DNA from: Epiperipatus broadwayi
Taxonomy: Eukaryota; Onychophora; Udeonychophora; Euonychophora; Peripatidae
DNA: 64,000 nt
Assembly: GCA_028023455.1 (NCBI GenBank)
Contig: JAQFVV010000023.1
Coordinates: 1,320,501-1,384,500 of the forward strand
Direction: 5' to 3'
The notes under the pieces were generated by a model. That model made no database searches. It had not been told where the DNA came from and worked only from the letters and a program-made list of their open reading frames with translations. The position numbers were made by a program, and so were the translations under genes. Below are positions 1-9,652 of this stretch, piece after piece. Each line of letters opens with the position of its first letter. Position 1 is the first letter of the stretch.

Positions 1-175
1 GAGTTTGTGTTTAGATCTATTTTCTTATTCCTGTCCTTCACTGATGATAGCAAATAGCTTGAAATCATGATCTGAAGGTGGAATTAAAGTTAGAGATAGT
101 GAGTGCTTGCTCTGACAATTATGTAAACAAACTATGCTTGACGGTGTTTTTGGTAAAACACCATCTATTGTCATA
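1..175 (+). repeat. Hammerhead-bearing dispersed repeat, copy 1 (cut by window edge)
   Basis: This stretch is similar along its length to 60675-60856. Shared blocks include the TTTAGATCTA start, the CCTTCACTGA core, GCTTGAA, TTATGTAAACAAA and CCATCTA near the end. It begins with a hammerhead ribozyme fold (35-78) and holds a simple hairpin near 150-170 (GTGTTTT paired with AAAACAC). Hammerhead-bearing repeats of this size are known in animals as retrozymes and in Penelope-like element terminal repeats. Which of these it is cannot be decided because the left end lies outside the window. Confidence 0.6.
25..85 (+). ncRNA. Type I hammerhead self-cleaving ribozyme
   Basis: The conserved core is complete: CTGATGA at 41-47 and GAAA at 61-64. 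Helix I pairs CCTTCA (35-40) with TGAAGG (73-78), six perfect pairs, and continues past a small internal loop with TTCC (28-31) against GGAA (80-83). Helix II pairs AGC (49-51) with GCT (57-59) around an AAATA loop, with a T-T mismatch at its base. Helix III is minimal, ATC (64-66) with GAT (69-71) around a two-base loop. Predicted cleavage follows C72. Very short helix III is typical of hammerheads in Penelope-like elements and metazoan retrozymes. The weak helix II may lower activity. Confidence 0.72.
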
Positions 176-620
176 AATACAAGCATTAGCAAGTTTTAAC
201 TTGTGTTTTTTTGTTTTTCATATATATATATATACAATAATCAAATATGTTTAAAAATACATATATACAAGCAACAAAGATTATAAATTATAAAATTATC
301 ATAAAAAAGCCTTTTTCAGCAAATTATGTTTTTTGCCCTTTTCAATATGTCTCCACGATTTAAAGCACATACAGCGACATCTATATCAATACATGACAGA
401 AGACAGATAAACATATATTAAAACAAACGTTTTGCTATGTTTCAGATATGTATTAGGCTAAAAGGGGTGTTCACTTAAAAAATTCTACTTCAAATTAATT
501 TAGAAATTTTGTTAATTTAATTTTATGTCAAATATATGTTTTAAAAGAAGGATTACATGTATATACCCACAAAGACACATGAATCGATGAAATAATTTTA
601 TTTTCTAAAAGTAATGTAAA
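176..620. other. AT-rich DNA, no gene seen
   Basis: Low-complexity AT-rich sequence with a short TA run at about 219-234. No coding signature or recognisable repeat was found. Confidence 0.6.
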
Positions 621-836
621 GATTTGAAACACCAGGCACTGTTAAACCTTGAGCCTAATTGTAAATATAGGGATTTGAACTCAGACTTTCAAGCCCTTTC
701 ACTATCAACACTATCTCATACTACTGATACACATGACCACACACATGCAGAAAAGATAAATAATCATCAATATACATATTTTATGCTAAGCCAGCAGTCA
801 TCAGTTGGTCCAGATTATCGTCTCCCATATATATAT
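621..836 (-). repeat. SINE-like repeat, copy 1 (antisense)
   Basis: The reverse complement matches 6110-6290. On the minus strand it carries a pol III B-box-like motif (GAGTTCAAATCC) and ends in a TA microsatellite (about 826-846). A CTGATGA motif followed by a TGCT/AGCA stem and an AAAA lies at about 775-805 on the minus strand, recalling a degenerate hammerhead core. A 40-base piece (621-660) is repeated in direct orientation at 1099-1138. A clear A box is not visible, so a tRNA origin is likely but unproven. Confidence 0.5.
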
Positions 837-837
837 A

Positions 838-1282
838 TATATATAATCAGTGCTCAGTCTATATTAAGATAGCACATCCTTACACTTTAATGGACAGGCT
901 TCAAAGTACTCCAACTTCCAACTCTTCAGCCATCCATATCATTGAAAATCTGATGTTAGAAATTCCCAAATCCCATGCTGATGCCAATATTATTGTCTTA
1001 CCCATGTTGACCTGAAGTCACTCTGACCCCTCATGTATAGGACAGCATCCATTTAAATACATAGAACAGGGATAGGCAGAATGCAGGTTTAATATGTAAG
1101 ATTTGAAACACCAGGCACTCTTAAAGCTGGAGCCTAATCAGCATGGGATTTGGGAATTCTATCATCATATTTTCAATGGTATGGATGGCTGAAGAGTTGA
1201 AGGTTGGGGTACATTGAAGCCTGTCCATTAAAGTGTAAGGATTTACTATCTTAATATAGACTGAGCACTTATTATATATATA
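838..1282. repeat. Long foldback (inverted repeat) element
   Basis: Positions of about 838-982 are the near-exact reverse complement of about 1137-1282 (arms roughly 140-145 bases), around a spacer of about 154 bases. The outer ends begin in TA repeats, and the right arm stops directly at the 5' end of LTR element A. It could be a MITE-like foldback or two copies of one repeat joined head to head. No transposase is seen. Confidence 0.75.
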
Positions 1283-1283
1283 T

Positions 1284-3436
1284 TGTAACGATATATAGAT
1301 ATGTCGTTACATTAATTTAAAAGAAAAACAAAGTTCGCAAATAAAAATAAATGTATTAAAAATCTATAAAAAAACTAGACGCTAAAATTAAAATGTTGTT
1401 AAATATATATATTCGCACAGATGCTAAACTTTAAAAATATTTTTTTTCATAAAAAAAAAAAAAGTATTTGAACATATTTTTTTTAATAAAAAAATACAAG
1501 GTTGAAATATAAAAATATTTTAATAAAAAAATAACGTAAGTTAAAGTAAAAACAGGTATTAATTAATTCCTGTAATCTGTAAATGGAAATGATGTTTATT
1601 AATTATCTAAAAGCTGTGTAATTAAAAAGTCAGATGAAAAGTTAGATAAGAGAAGAAAGAAATTTTAGCTTGACCAATGGAAGCATTAAGCCTTGGCTCG
1701 GACTTTAACGAAAGTGATAGACTAGTGACGTTTTGTTCATTGAATCCTTGTGGATAATATAAAAAGGGAAATACAGTTTTTTTCGGACAGTTCCAGCATT
1801 GTGTGTTTGAGATGTGGTATGACGCACTTACCACACTCTCTATAAAAAAAAAAATGAAAAGACTGTGATACCAGAACAGAACCAGCTAATGCTACCTCCA
1901 AAATATCAGACCGGTCTTCCAGGAAAGTCTCCGTGGGAATTGCCAACGAGAACATTATCTTCCAATGGACTCTTCTACTGTAAGCAATAGAACTGAACAA
2001 TTGTTAAAATCATAACATTAATTAAGAACTTTAAAGATTGATAAGTAAATTTAAATTTTATAAAAAGGAACTTTTCTCTGACTTATGTGCCAACTAAATT
2101 GATAATGTGAAATTTTATATATGTGTGCGTTTGATAAAAAAAAAAAATCATTTCCATTTATTATTTATTGTATTGATATTTATTGTTAAATTTTAAATAC
2201 ATGAAATTTAAGTTGTTTATAGACGCTTGCATGGATTCGTTTGCGGTTAATTATATTTTGGTTTTCATATTTGATCAAAATATATAGACATTCGATAAAT
2301 AATGATACCTTACAGTGAGTATCTAAAATGTATTTATTCGGATGTCTTTTAAGTTATTGGTGACAACGCAAGTATCTTATGGTGAATACTATTGGGTTAC
2401 TTATAAGTTTCCCTCTGCGATTGTCGGTATCAATAATTTTGTATTTTGATCGTTTATGTTTATTTTGAAATGTTTTTGACTGTGGAATCTATGTAATCGA
2501 TCTATACCCAACATTTTAAACTCATTTGTGTGAACGTATCTAAATGTTAAACTTAAGTCGGGCGTGAATGGCTATATAGATTTGTAAAGTTATATTAGGG
2601 GAGGGTAATCTTAGGTTATTTGTGTCATTGTTGAATTGGGTCAATGGATTGGATATATTTGTGTAATTAGTAGATGTAGTATGAGTTTCGCTACATGCAG
2701 AATCGCTGTATACACCGCACCAACTCTTTGCCTATGGATGGGATTGTAAGTCGGCAAAAAGGATCGCGGTCCCTTCCTATGGAGTTTTTATTTTATTGTT
2801 CTTCTTGCTATACAGATGTCATATTCCTGTATTAGACAAGAGTCAATGTTTTCTTAAACTATATTGTTCAGATGTCCATTCCTGACAGTATAGTATCTTT
2901 GTGCTGTTGTATTTTCATGCTACATTGAATACATAAATGTATCGGATGGATTGATGCCAGTTTGACTGCGAATTTTAGCCTAGGGTTAAATAGGGATAGA
3001 ATGTTTTATTTTCAAATGCAGATCTATGTAGTCTATTCATACTTGACAATCTAAATAAAAAAAAATTAAAATCATTGAAAGTTATATAAATGTAAAATTA
3101 AAGAGTAATAAGAATATAAAAATCTAAAAATGTTAAACCTATTCCTCGAGTTTAGAATGATTTTATATGTGCGTAAATAAATATTTTATGTGTTAATTTC
3201 TGGCAGTGGCTTTTATTCTTTTATATTTAAGATATAAAATTTATATTTTATTATCTCTGCTACTCCAATGAGCTAGTGACAATGGGCTAACGATCTAAAT
3301 ATGTAAATAAAGTGGAATCCTAACAGCGCGTATCTGCCTACTTTATAAATTTTTCCAGGCTCAAATGCCTAGATGGCACCCTTGGTAGTGCGGTGCGGTG
3401 CGATGCGATCTCCCACTTCGTTTGGATCATTATAAT
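1284..3436 (+). repeat. 5' LTR of element A
   Basis: Starts TGTAACG and ends ATTATAAT directly before the primer-binding site. It holds a CCAAT-like motif (ACCAATGG, about 1673), a TATA box (1758-1766), modules X (2204-2520) and Y (2544-3056) shared with element B, and a 3' hairpin followed by TGGCACCCT (3357-3382), where the other copies have TGGCGCCCT. Confidence 0.88.
1758..1766 (+). promoter_or_regulatory. TATA box of 5' LTR A
   Basis: TATAAAAAG lies about 85 bases after an ACCAATGG motif and about 475 bases into the LTR. The same arrangement occurs in the 3' LTR at 4424 and, with other flanks, in LTRs B, C2, D and E. It is the likely pol II promoter that sets the start of the R region. 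Confidence 0.65.
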
Positions 3437-3454
3437 TGGCGCCCAACATGGGGC
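3437..3454 (+). other. Primer-binding site of element A (tRNA-Lys-like)
   Basis: TGGCGCCCAACATGGGGC starts directly after the 5' LTR. From memory it differs at one base from the site complementary to the 3' end of tRNA-Lys(CUU) used by many retroelements. It fixes the element's orientation. Confidence 0.82.
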
Positions 3455-3983
3455 CGATCTTTAATAAACACGAGTGCCCTGAGAATTTTAAAAGTGAATC
3501 ATGCCCGTAAATTTTTTTTCTGAAATAGTATAAATAGATTTGTTGTATTGACGTGGAGTTACAGTTTAAATTTTGTGTAAAAAGGTACTGCCAGTAAGAA
3601 AAATTGCGCATATGTAAAGAGAAATACGAGGAATAAAAAAGTGATAAATAAAACATAATAATAAAAATAAATCATAATTTTTTTTTAAAAAAAGTCTTGT
3701 TTAAAATCTAATAGTTCAACTTGCCTAAGAAATGGTAAAAGATAGGAGAAATGAAACTTGGAAGGGAGGGGGCAGAAATTTAGCTGGTAATAAGGAATCA
3801 ACAGTCAACATTTTTTTAATCATTATATTTGTATGTAATTACTGTTTTGTCTTTTAAAAAAAAAGTTTTGTCCTTTTAAAATTTTCATATATACTGTAAT
3901 CAATTTGTGTAACGTAATTAATTACTAACACTAAGTAAAGTTTTTTTTTTAATGTTTTTGTTTTTTGAGGAAGTTTACTGATA
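3455..3983 (+). other. Short non-coding internal region of element A
   Basis: No reading frame resembles retroelement proteins. The first 70 bases after the primer-binding site (including GAGTGCCCTGAGAATTTT) are conserved in element B and may be a packaging or leader signal. Before the 3' LTR both elements carry T-rich runs and a conserved TTTACTGATA instead of a polypurine tract. Confidence 0.7.
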
Positions 3984-4423
3984 TGTAACGATATATAGAT
4001 ATGTCGTTACATTAATTTAAAAGAAAAACAAAGTTCGCAAATAAAAATAAATGTATTAAAAATCTATAAAAAAACTAGACGCTAAAATTAAAATGTTGTT
4101 AAATATATATATTCGCACAGATGCTAAACTTTAAAAATATTTTTTTTCATAAAAAAAAAAAAAGTATTTGAACGTATTTTTTTTAATAAAAAAATACAAG
4201 GTTGAAATATAAAAATATTTTAATAAAAAAATAACGTAAGTTAAAGTAAAAACAGGTATTAATTAATTCCTGTAATCTGTAAATGGAAATGATGTTTATT
4301 AATTATCTAAAAGCTGTGTAATTAAAAAGTCAGATGAAAAGTTAGATAAGAGAAGAAAGAAATTTTAGCTTGACCAATGGAAGCACTCTAGTGACGTTTT
4401 GTTCATTGAATCCTTGTGGATAA

Positions 4424-4432
4424 TATAAAAAG
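4424..4432 (+). promoter_or_regulatory. TATA box of 3' LTR A
   Basis: TATAAAAAG, the duplicate of the promoter at 1758. Transcription from here would read out into 6.1 kb and beyond. Confidence 0.6.
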
Positions 4433-6014
4433 GGAAATACAGTTTTTTTCGGACAGTTCCAGCGTTGTGTGTTTGAGATGTGGTATGACGCACATACCAC
4501 ACTCTCTATAAAAAAAAATGAAAAGACTGTGATACCAGAACAGAACCAGCTAATGCTACCTCCAAAATATCAGACCGGTCTCCCAGGAAAGTCTCCATGG
4601 GAATTGCCAACGAGAACATTATCTTCCAATGGACTCTTCTACCGTAAGCAATAGAACTGAACAATTGTTAAAATCATAACATTAATTAAGAACTTTAAAG
4701 ATTGATAAGTAAATTTAAATTTTATAAAAAGGAACTTTTCTCTGACTTATGTGTCAACTAAATTGATAATGTGAAATTTTATATATGTGTGCGTTTGATA
4801 AAAAAAAAAAAATCATTTCCATTTATTATTTATTGTATTGATATTTATTGTTAAATTTTAAATACATGAAATTTAAGTTGTTTATAGATACTTGCATGGA
4901 TTCGTTTGCGGTTAATTACATTTTGGTTTTCATATTTGATCAAAATATATAGACATTCGATAAATAATGATACCTTACGGTGAGTATCTAAAATGTATTT
5001 ATTCGGATGTCTTTTAAGTTATTGGTGACAACGCAAGTATCTTATGGTGAATACTATTGGGTTACTTATAAGTTTCCCTCTGCGATTGTCGGTATCAATA
5101 ATTTTGTATTTTGATCGTTTATGTTTATTTTGAAATGTTTTTGACTGTGGAATCTATGTAATCGATCTATACCCAACATTTTAAACTCATTTGTGCGAAC
5201 GTATCTAAATGTTAAACTTAAGTCGGGCGTGAATGGCTATATAGATTTGTAAAGTTATATTAGGGGAGGGTAATCTTAGGTTATTTGTGTGGTTGTTGAA
5301 TTGGGTCAATGGATTGGATATATTTGTGTAATTAGTAGATATGAGTTTCGCTACGTGCAGAATCGCTGTATACACCGCACCAACCCTTTGCCTATGGATG
5401 GGATTGTAAGTCGGCAAAAAGGATCGCGGTCCCTTCCTATGGAGTTTTTATTTTATTGTTCTTTTTGCTATACAGACGTCATATTCCTGTATTAGACAAG
5501 AGTCAATGTTTTCTTAAACTATATTGTTCAGATGTCCATTCCTGACAGTATAGTATCTTTGTGCTGTTGTATTTTCATGCTACATTGAATACATAAATGT
5601 ATCGGATGGATTGATGCCAGTTTGACTGCGAATTTTAGCCTAGGGTTAAATAGGGATAGAATGTTTTATTTTCAAATGCAGATCTATGTAGTCTATTCAT
5701 ACTTGACAATCTAAATAAAAAAAAATTAAAATCATTGAAAGTTATATAAATGTAAAATTAAAGAGTAATAAGAATATAAAAATCTAAAAATGTTAAACCT
5801 ATTCCTCGAGTTTAGAATGATTTTATATGTGCGTAAATAAATATTTTATGTGTTAATTTCTGGCAGTGGCTTTTATTCTTTTATATTTAAGATATAAAAT
5901 TTATATTTTATTATCTCTGCTACTCCAATGAGCTAGTGACAATGGGCTAACGATCTAAATATGTAAATAAAGTGGAATTCTAACAGTGCGTATCTGCCTA
6001 CTTTATAAATTTTT

Positions 6015-6042
6015 CTAGGCTCAAATGCCTAGATGGCGCCCT
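6015..6042 (+). promoter_or_regulatory. Conserved LTR stem-loop plus TGGCGCCCT (element A)
   Basis: CTAGGC (6015-6020) pairs perfectly with GCCTAG (6027-6032) around TCAAAT, and TGGCGCCCT follows one base later. The 5' LTR copy at 3357-3382 has a shorter stem and TGGCACCCT. Equivalent structures are present in LTRs B, D and E with different stem bases, so the pairing itself appears to be kept. Confidence 0.6.
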
Positions 6043-6086
6043 TGGTAGTGCGATGCGATCTCCCACTTCGTTTGGATCGTTATAAT

Positions 6087-6110
6087 ATATATATATAGAG
6101 AGAGAGAGGA
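6087..6110. repeat. TA/GA microsatellite
   Basis: A TA run followed by GA repeats at the 3' edge of element A; it is the right half of the microsatellite into which A inserted. Confidence 0.9.
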
Positions 6111-6290
6111 GATGGTAATCTGGACTAACTGATGAGTGCTGGTTTATCCCAAAAAACGTATATTGGTGATTATTTATCATTTTTTTGCATATGTGTGGTC
6201 ATGTATATCAGTAGTATGAGATAGTGTGGATAGTGAAAGGGCTTGAAATTCTGAGTTCAAATCCACTATATTTAAAAGTGATGTAATTTT
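6110..6290 (+). repeat. SINE-like repeat, copy 2
   Basis: The inverted partner of 621-836. It starts after the GA tract and includes CTGATGAGTGCTGG (about 6127-6140), GTGGTCATG, GATAGTGAAAGGGCTTGAAA and the B-box-like GAGTTCAAATCC near 6255. Together with the left copy it gives an inverted arrangement around the foldback and element A. Confidence 0.5.
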
Positions 6291-6419
6291 TTTGTTTAAA
6301 AAAAAGTGAACTTTGCAAATAAATTTCTTATCTTTTATATAAGATTAGCCATACCCGGCCACATATTGCTGTTGCTCAGTCTGGTTAAATGGAAAAGAAA
6401 AAAAGATAAAGTGCACATT

Positions 6420-6755
6420 TTTAATATGTTTAATTTCACAATGCTTGTGGGTATACAATTTTTTTGTTCCATTGTCTGTGCAGATAATAGAGATTGTCTG
6501 GTTTGCTCACTCTAAAACATGCAACATATAATTGTTCATGTGAAAAGCAATTCATGTCTAGATCTAAACCACACAATTCTAAAGATTGCCTCTGAGCTTT
6601 GTTGATGGTGTTTGCAAATGCCAGTCGAATTGGGAATTGCAATCTCTTAAATTGAAATGGCATATCCATTGGAATCATAGCAATGTGAGGAATGAGGACA
6701 TCTTCACCTTTGAAAAGTCCTCTCAAGATTGTTGCTTCTACAATCTTGCCTTTAT
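6420..6755 (-). pseudogene. Helitron PIF1-like helicase, C-terminal fragment
   Basis: The minus-strand frame reads GKIVEATILRGLFKGEDVLIP at its start (about 6740), then the run IPMDMPFQFKRLQFPIRLAFA, TINKAQRQSLELCGLDL, FSHEQLYVACFRVSKPDNLYY and KKIVYPQAL. This is the last helicase motif block of Helitron/PIF1 helicases, where TINKxQGQS and QLYVAxSRV are the usual forms. Here Q-R replaces Q-G and F replaces S. Only about 100 residues remain of an enzyme that is normally over a thousand residues long in Helitrons. The rest was lost by internal deletion, so it cannot encode an active helicase. Confidence 0.85.
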
Positions 6756-6759
6756 AATT

Positions 6760-7110
6760 TTGTGATTGCTGAGCACAGAGTCGTGTTTGACATGGATATG
6801 CTGTTTCTCATTGGTCATCTTTCAGCCACTCTCAGTCTGTCGTGTTCATTCTATTGAGAATGAAGCAGATCTGAAGCTGCAGAACATGATCGCTGTACTC
6901 ACAACCATACATCCTCAAGTCTGGCTGCATGTTATTCTGCTGTCTCCTTGACATGTATTTGGGTCATTCTTTGTCTGTTTCATTCATTTTCTCATGATCA
7001 TTCTTCCTCAGATTTGATTTGCAATTACTCATTGCATTGTTTCTGCTCTGTGAGTATGACGACCTAAGTTTGATTTTCTGTGAGGCATTATTTGGATGAG
7101 CTAAAGCAGA
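6760..7110 (-). pseudogene. Possible Helitron N-terminal remnant
   Basis: Minus-strand translation gives broken charged stretches such as KETAExHAARLE, which recall the Arg/Glu-rich N-terminal repeats of Helitron proteins (ET..R.ARL). Several stops and shifts are present. The identification rests on a short similarity and on its place between the Helitron 5' leader and the helicase fragment. Confidence 0.3.
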
Positions 7111-7329
7111 TTTATTTCACTGAAAAAGAAGAAAGTTCTAACAAAAACCTATAAAATTGCAAAACATTAAAAAGGAAAAAACACTAACTAAAAAACAAAG
7201 AAAAACAAAAATAAAAAGATAAAAAATGCTAACGAAATATTTCAAATCAAATGCAGATCAATTGACACAACTCAATTTCACCACTAATTGCACTGAAAAA
7301 TAAGAAAAACAGTTTAAAAAATGAAATGA

Positions 7330-7600
7330 AAAAAAAACCTATACTCACGAAATTACCTGTCACAGGTGTGACATCTATATAATAGCAGGTATATAAAAAC
7401 ATGCGCATAATCGAATGCAACATTGTGTCAAAATTTCAAAGCAATTGGTGCACTGAAAAATAAGAAAAACAGTTTAAAAAACAGTGAAAATGTGTGACAT
7501 CTATATAATAGTAGGTATATAAAAACAAGCACATATTTGAATGCAGTGTTGTATCAAAATTTCAAAGCAATAAGTGAAGAACTTTCGGAGATTTAAGATT
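7330..7600 (-). repeat. Internal repeats of the Helitron 5' leader
   Basis: A block containing ACATCTATATAATAG, GGTATATAAAAAC and TGTCAAAATTTCAAAGCAAT occurs twice (about 7369-7455 and 7497-7570). The second copy is followed by AACTTTCGGAGATTTAAG, a sequence often seen near Helitron 5' ends in invertebrates. Confidence 0.6.
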
Positions 7601-7637
7601 TTGAACAAACGAACATTTACATTTTTATTTATGTAGA

Positions 7638-8880
7638 TTATTTTTAAGAAATGTATAACAATACTTAACATCAAAATAATATTTAATCTGATGTAATAGG
7701 AAAGTCCATTGTTCGGATAAGACATGTAAATGAATTAATTAGTATGGAATGTAAAAATGTTCTATTTTAAGTGATTAAAAACCTGGCTATTTAAGATGTT
7801 AATCTAGAAAATTCTAGAAGAATTTGTGTGGGAGAACAATAAACCAAATGTGTGTAAAATCTCCCCAAAATCTATTGTTTCAAGCATTAATTGATTCATT
7901 TAGTAGATTCTATTAGATTCATTCAATAGATTTATTGATTGATTCATTTTTCTTTGCTCAACTAGTCAAGTTTATATTCTAAATGCTGAGATTTTTCATT
8001 CTGTATGACAAGCCACACTTCTTGCCAGTTAACTCTTTTGTCAAAATTATTGATTCTCCAACAACAATTTGTGACAAGTGGCCTGCAGTTAGAAAATAAA
8101 CTGATCAGTTATTCCTAGTGGTGCTTTCCTGAATATGGGTGGCTAGGCACTTACCAAAGGGAAACTCTGTGCTCTAAGCCTAAGCTGACTTTTTGAAAAA
8201 GTCACCCTACATAGAAGTCTCTCAACTAACAGACAGCATACGATATAATTATAAAATAAACAAAGGTAGTTATCTCTTCAATAAATCACAGGAAGCAAAA
8301 GCAACAATGTTGAATGTAATGGTAATATAACTTTTCATATATCATAATAAACCAGGTGTTGGTATAATAATTATTTTCTTAACATATAAGCCCATTTTAA
8401 CAGTAATCATTGATTTAAAAAATTATGTATTACAAAATCCTTAATACTAATTTTTCTTAAGTAATTTTATAACCGATAAGTCATTATGTATATTTATGCA
8501 TTTTATTAATTTTTTTTCATGGTTGAATTTTTTTATTATCATTAGGGTAGCTAATGTTCATTTATATAAGTAATAAACCTTAATATATTTTTGAAACTTC
8601 ATACCATCAAAAATCAAATATTTCATATTTTAAAGTAGTCCAGCTTTATAATTAGTTGCTATTATTAACATTCACAGTACGTATAGCAAATGAGGTTTTC
8701 CTTCAAGAAAGTATACCAGAAATCCATGAAGTAATTTATTTTATGTTAGGTGTACTCATAATCTTTATTGAATATGGGGTCACCCCAAATAAATTTTCTA
8801 GGCTCATCCAATTGCTTAGTGCATCCTCATGTGACTGAGGGTCTCAACTCATGTAGAGTGACTGATATAAATATATATAT
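7638..8880. other. AT-rich DNA, no gene seen
   Basis: No coding or repeat signature recognised. The stretch 7970-8230 is slightly less AT-rich but has no clear reading frame. It ends in a TA run (about 8868-8881) at the 3' edge of LTR E. Confidence 0.5.
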
Positions 8881-9181
8881 ATTGTAACATAATTAAAGGA
8901 GTCCAAATAAGATCCAAGTAAAGGAGTTGTCTACAATATATATAAGATCATAATATTTAAAATAACGTTGGATTTCTCAAGATATCCCACTATCAATAAT
9001 TATAAGCAAATTATTAATAACAAGTATTATAACTCAGGTATATGAAATCACGTGAGGTGAGTACACTAGTAATTCAATAAAATATAACTCAGGTATACAG
9101 ACAGTAGATCTTATCCACTTTCATTTCTTGGTTTGATGTTAAGTGCATGTTTAAACAAATACTAAGTGAATATGGTCTAGC

Positions 9182-9209
9182 AGGGCGCCACTAGATTATC
9201 TGAATCTAG
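9182..9209 (-). promoter_or_regulatory. Conserved LTR stem-loop plus TGGCGCCCT (LTR E)
   Basis: On the minus strand CTAGATT pairs with AATCTAG (seven pairs, five-base loop) and is followed with no gap by TGGCGCCCT. The stem differs from A and B at compensating positions. Confidence 0.6.
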
Positions 9210-9598
9210 ACACGGTTATATCTAATAACCTTTTCACATGTACCGGGTTTGAATCCCCTTTTGGTACTTTATTTCTAATAAAAATGGGAGATTTTGCTTT
9301 TTGAGCCATATCACTATACGCACTAATATTTAGGTAAAAGTAAAACATCTTTAAACCAAAGTGGAGTATATTAGACATAAATCATTTCTCAGATCTTAGC
9401 ATAACAAATGTGTTTCAATATTTTTATAAGTTTACTAGCTCAGATTATATATAACTAATTTAGGATGGCAATTCACTCATCCTTGCATGAAATAGATGAC
9501 GGGATGTGGTTATAATAATACTAAGAAATCACTAAATATTATAAAATCAATATTTATTTATGGCCTTTAAACAGTTAAACAGCTCATTAATTAAAACG

Positions 9599-9652
9599 TT
9601 GATGACGATGATGATGATGATAATAATAACGATAATGACAAGGGTTTCAACT
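9599..9652. repeat. GAT/AAT microsatellite
   Basis: Imperfect runs of GATGAT and AATAAT, including GATGACGATGATGATGATGA. Confidence 0.8.

Larger units (their letters stand above)
1284..6086 (+). mobile_element. LTR retrotransposon A, complete but non-autonomous
   Basis: Two near-identical LTRs (1284-3436 and 3984-6086, about 2.1 kb each) enclose only 547 bases. The 5' LTR is followed at once by a tRNA primer-binding site. There is no gag, protease, reverse transcriptase or integrase reading frame, so proteins must come from elsewhere. LTR ends are TGTAACG and GTTATAAT. The element lies in a TA microsatellite, so the target duplication (TATAT is possible) is not informative. The LTRs differ by few substitutions plus a deletion in the 3' LTR of about 35 bases present at 1686-1722, suggesting a fairly recent insertion. 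The usual polypurine tract before the 3' LTR is not evident. Confidence 0.88.
3984..6086 (+). repeat. 3' LTR of element A
   Basis: Near-identical to the 5' LTR, with a deletion of about 35 bases near 4386. It ends GTTATAAT and runs into TA and GA repeats. Modules X (4868-5184) and Y (5209-5720) are intact. Short open frames here (4469-4654, 5289-5495) lack a known domain. Confidence 0.88.
6345..7637 (-). mobile_element. Deleted Helitron (1.29 kb)
   Basis: On the minus strand the 5' end is TCTACATAAATAAAAATG (from 7637 downwards) and the 3' end is ...CCGGGTATGGCTAA (to 6345). TC at the start, CTRR (here CTAA) at the end and insertion between host A and T are the defining Helitron features, and all are met here: 7638 reads A and 6344 reads T on the minus strand. 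Inside are a helicase C-terminal fragment and decayed leader repeats. The Rep/HUH nuclease and most of the helicase are missing, so this copy is non-autonomous. A strong 3' hairpin before CTAA was not found. Confidence 0.75.
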
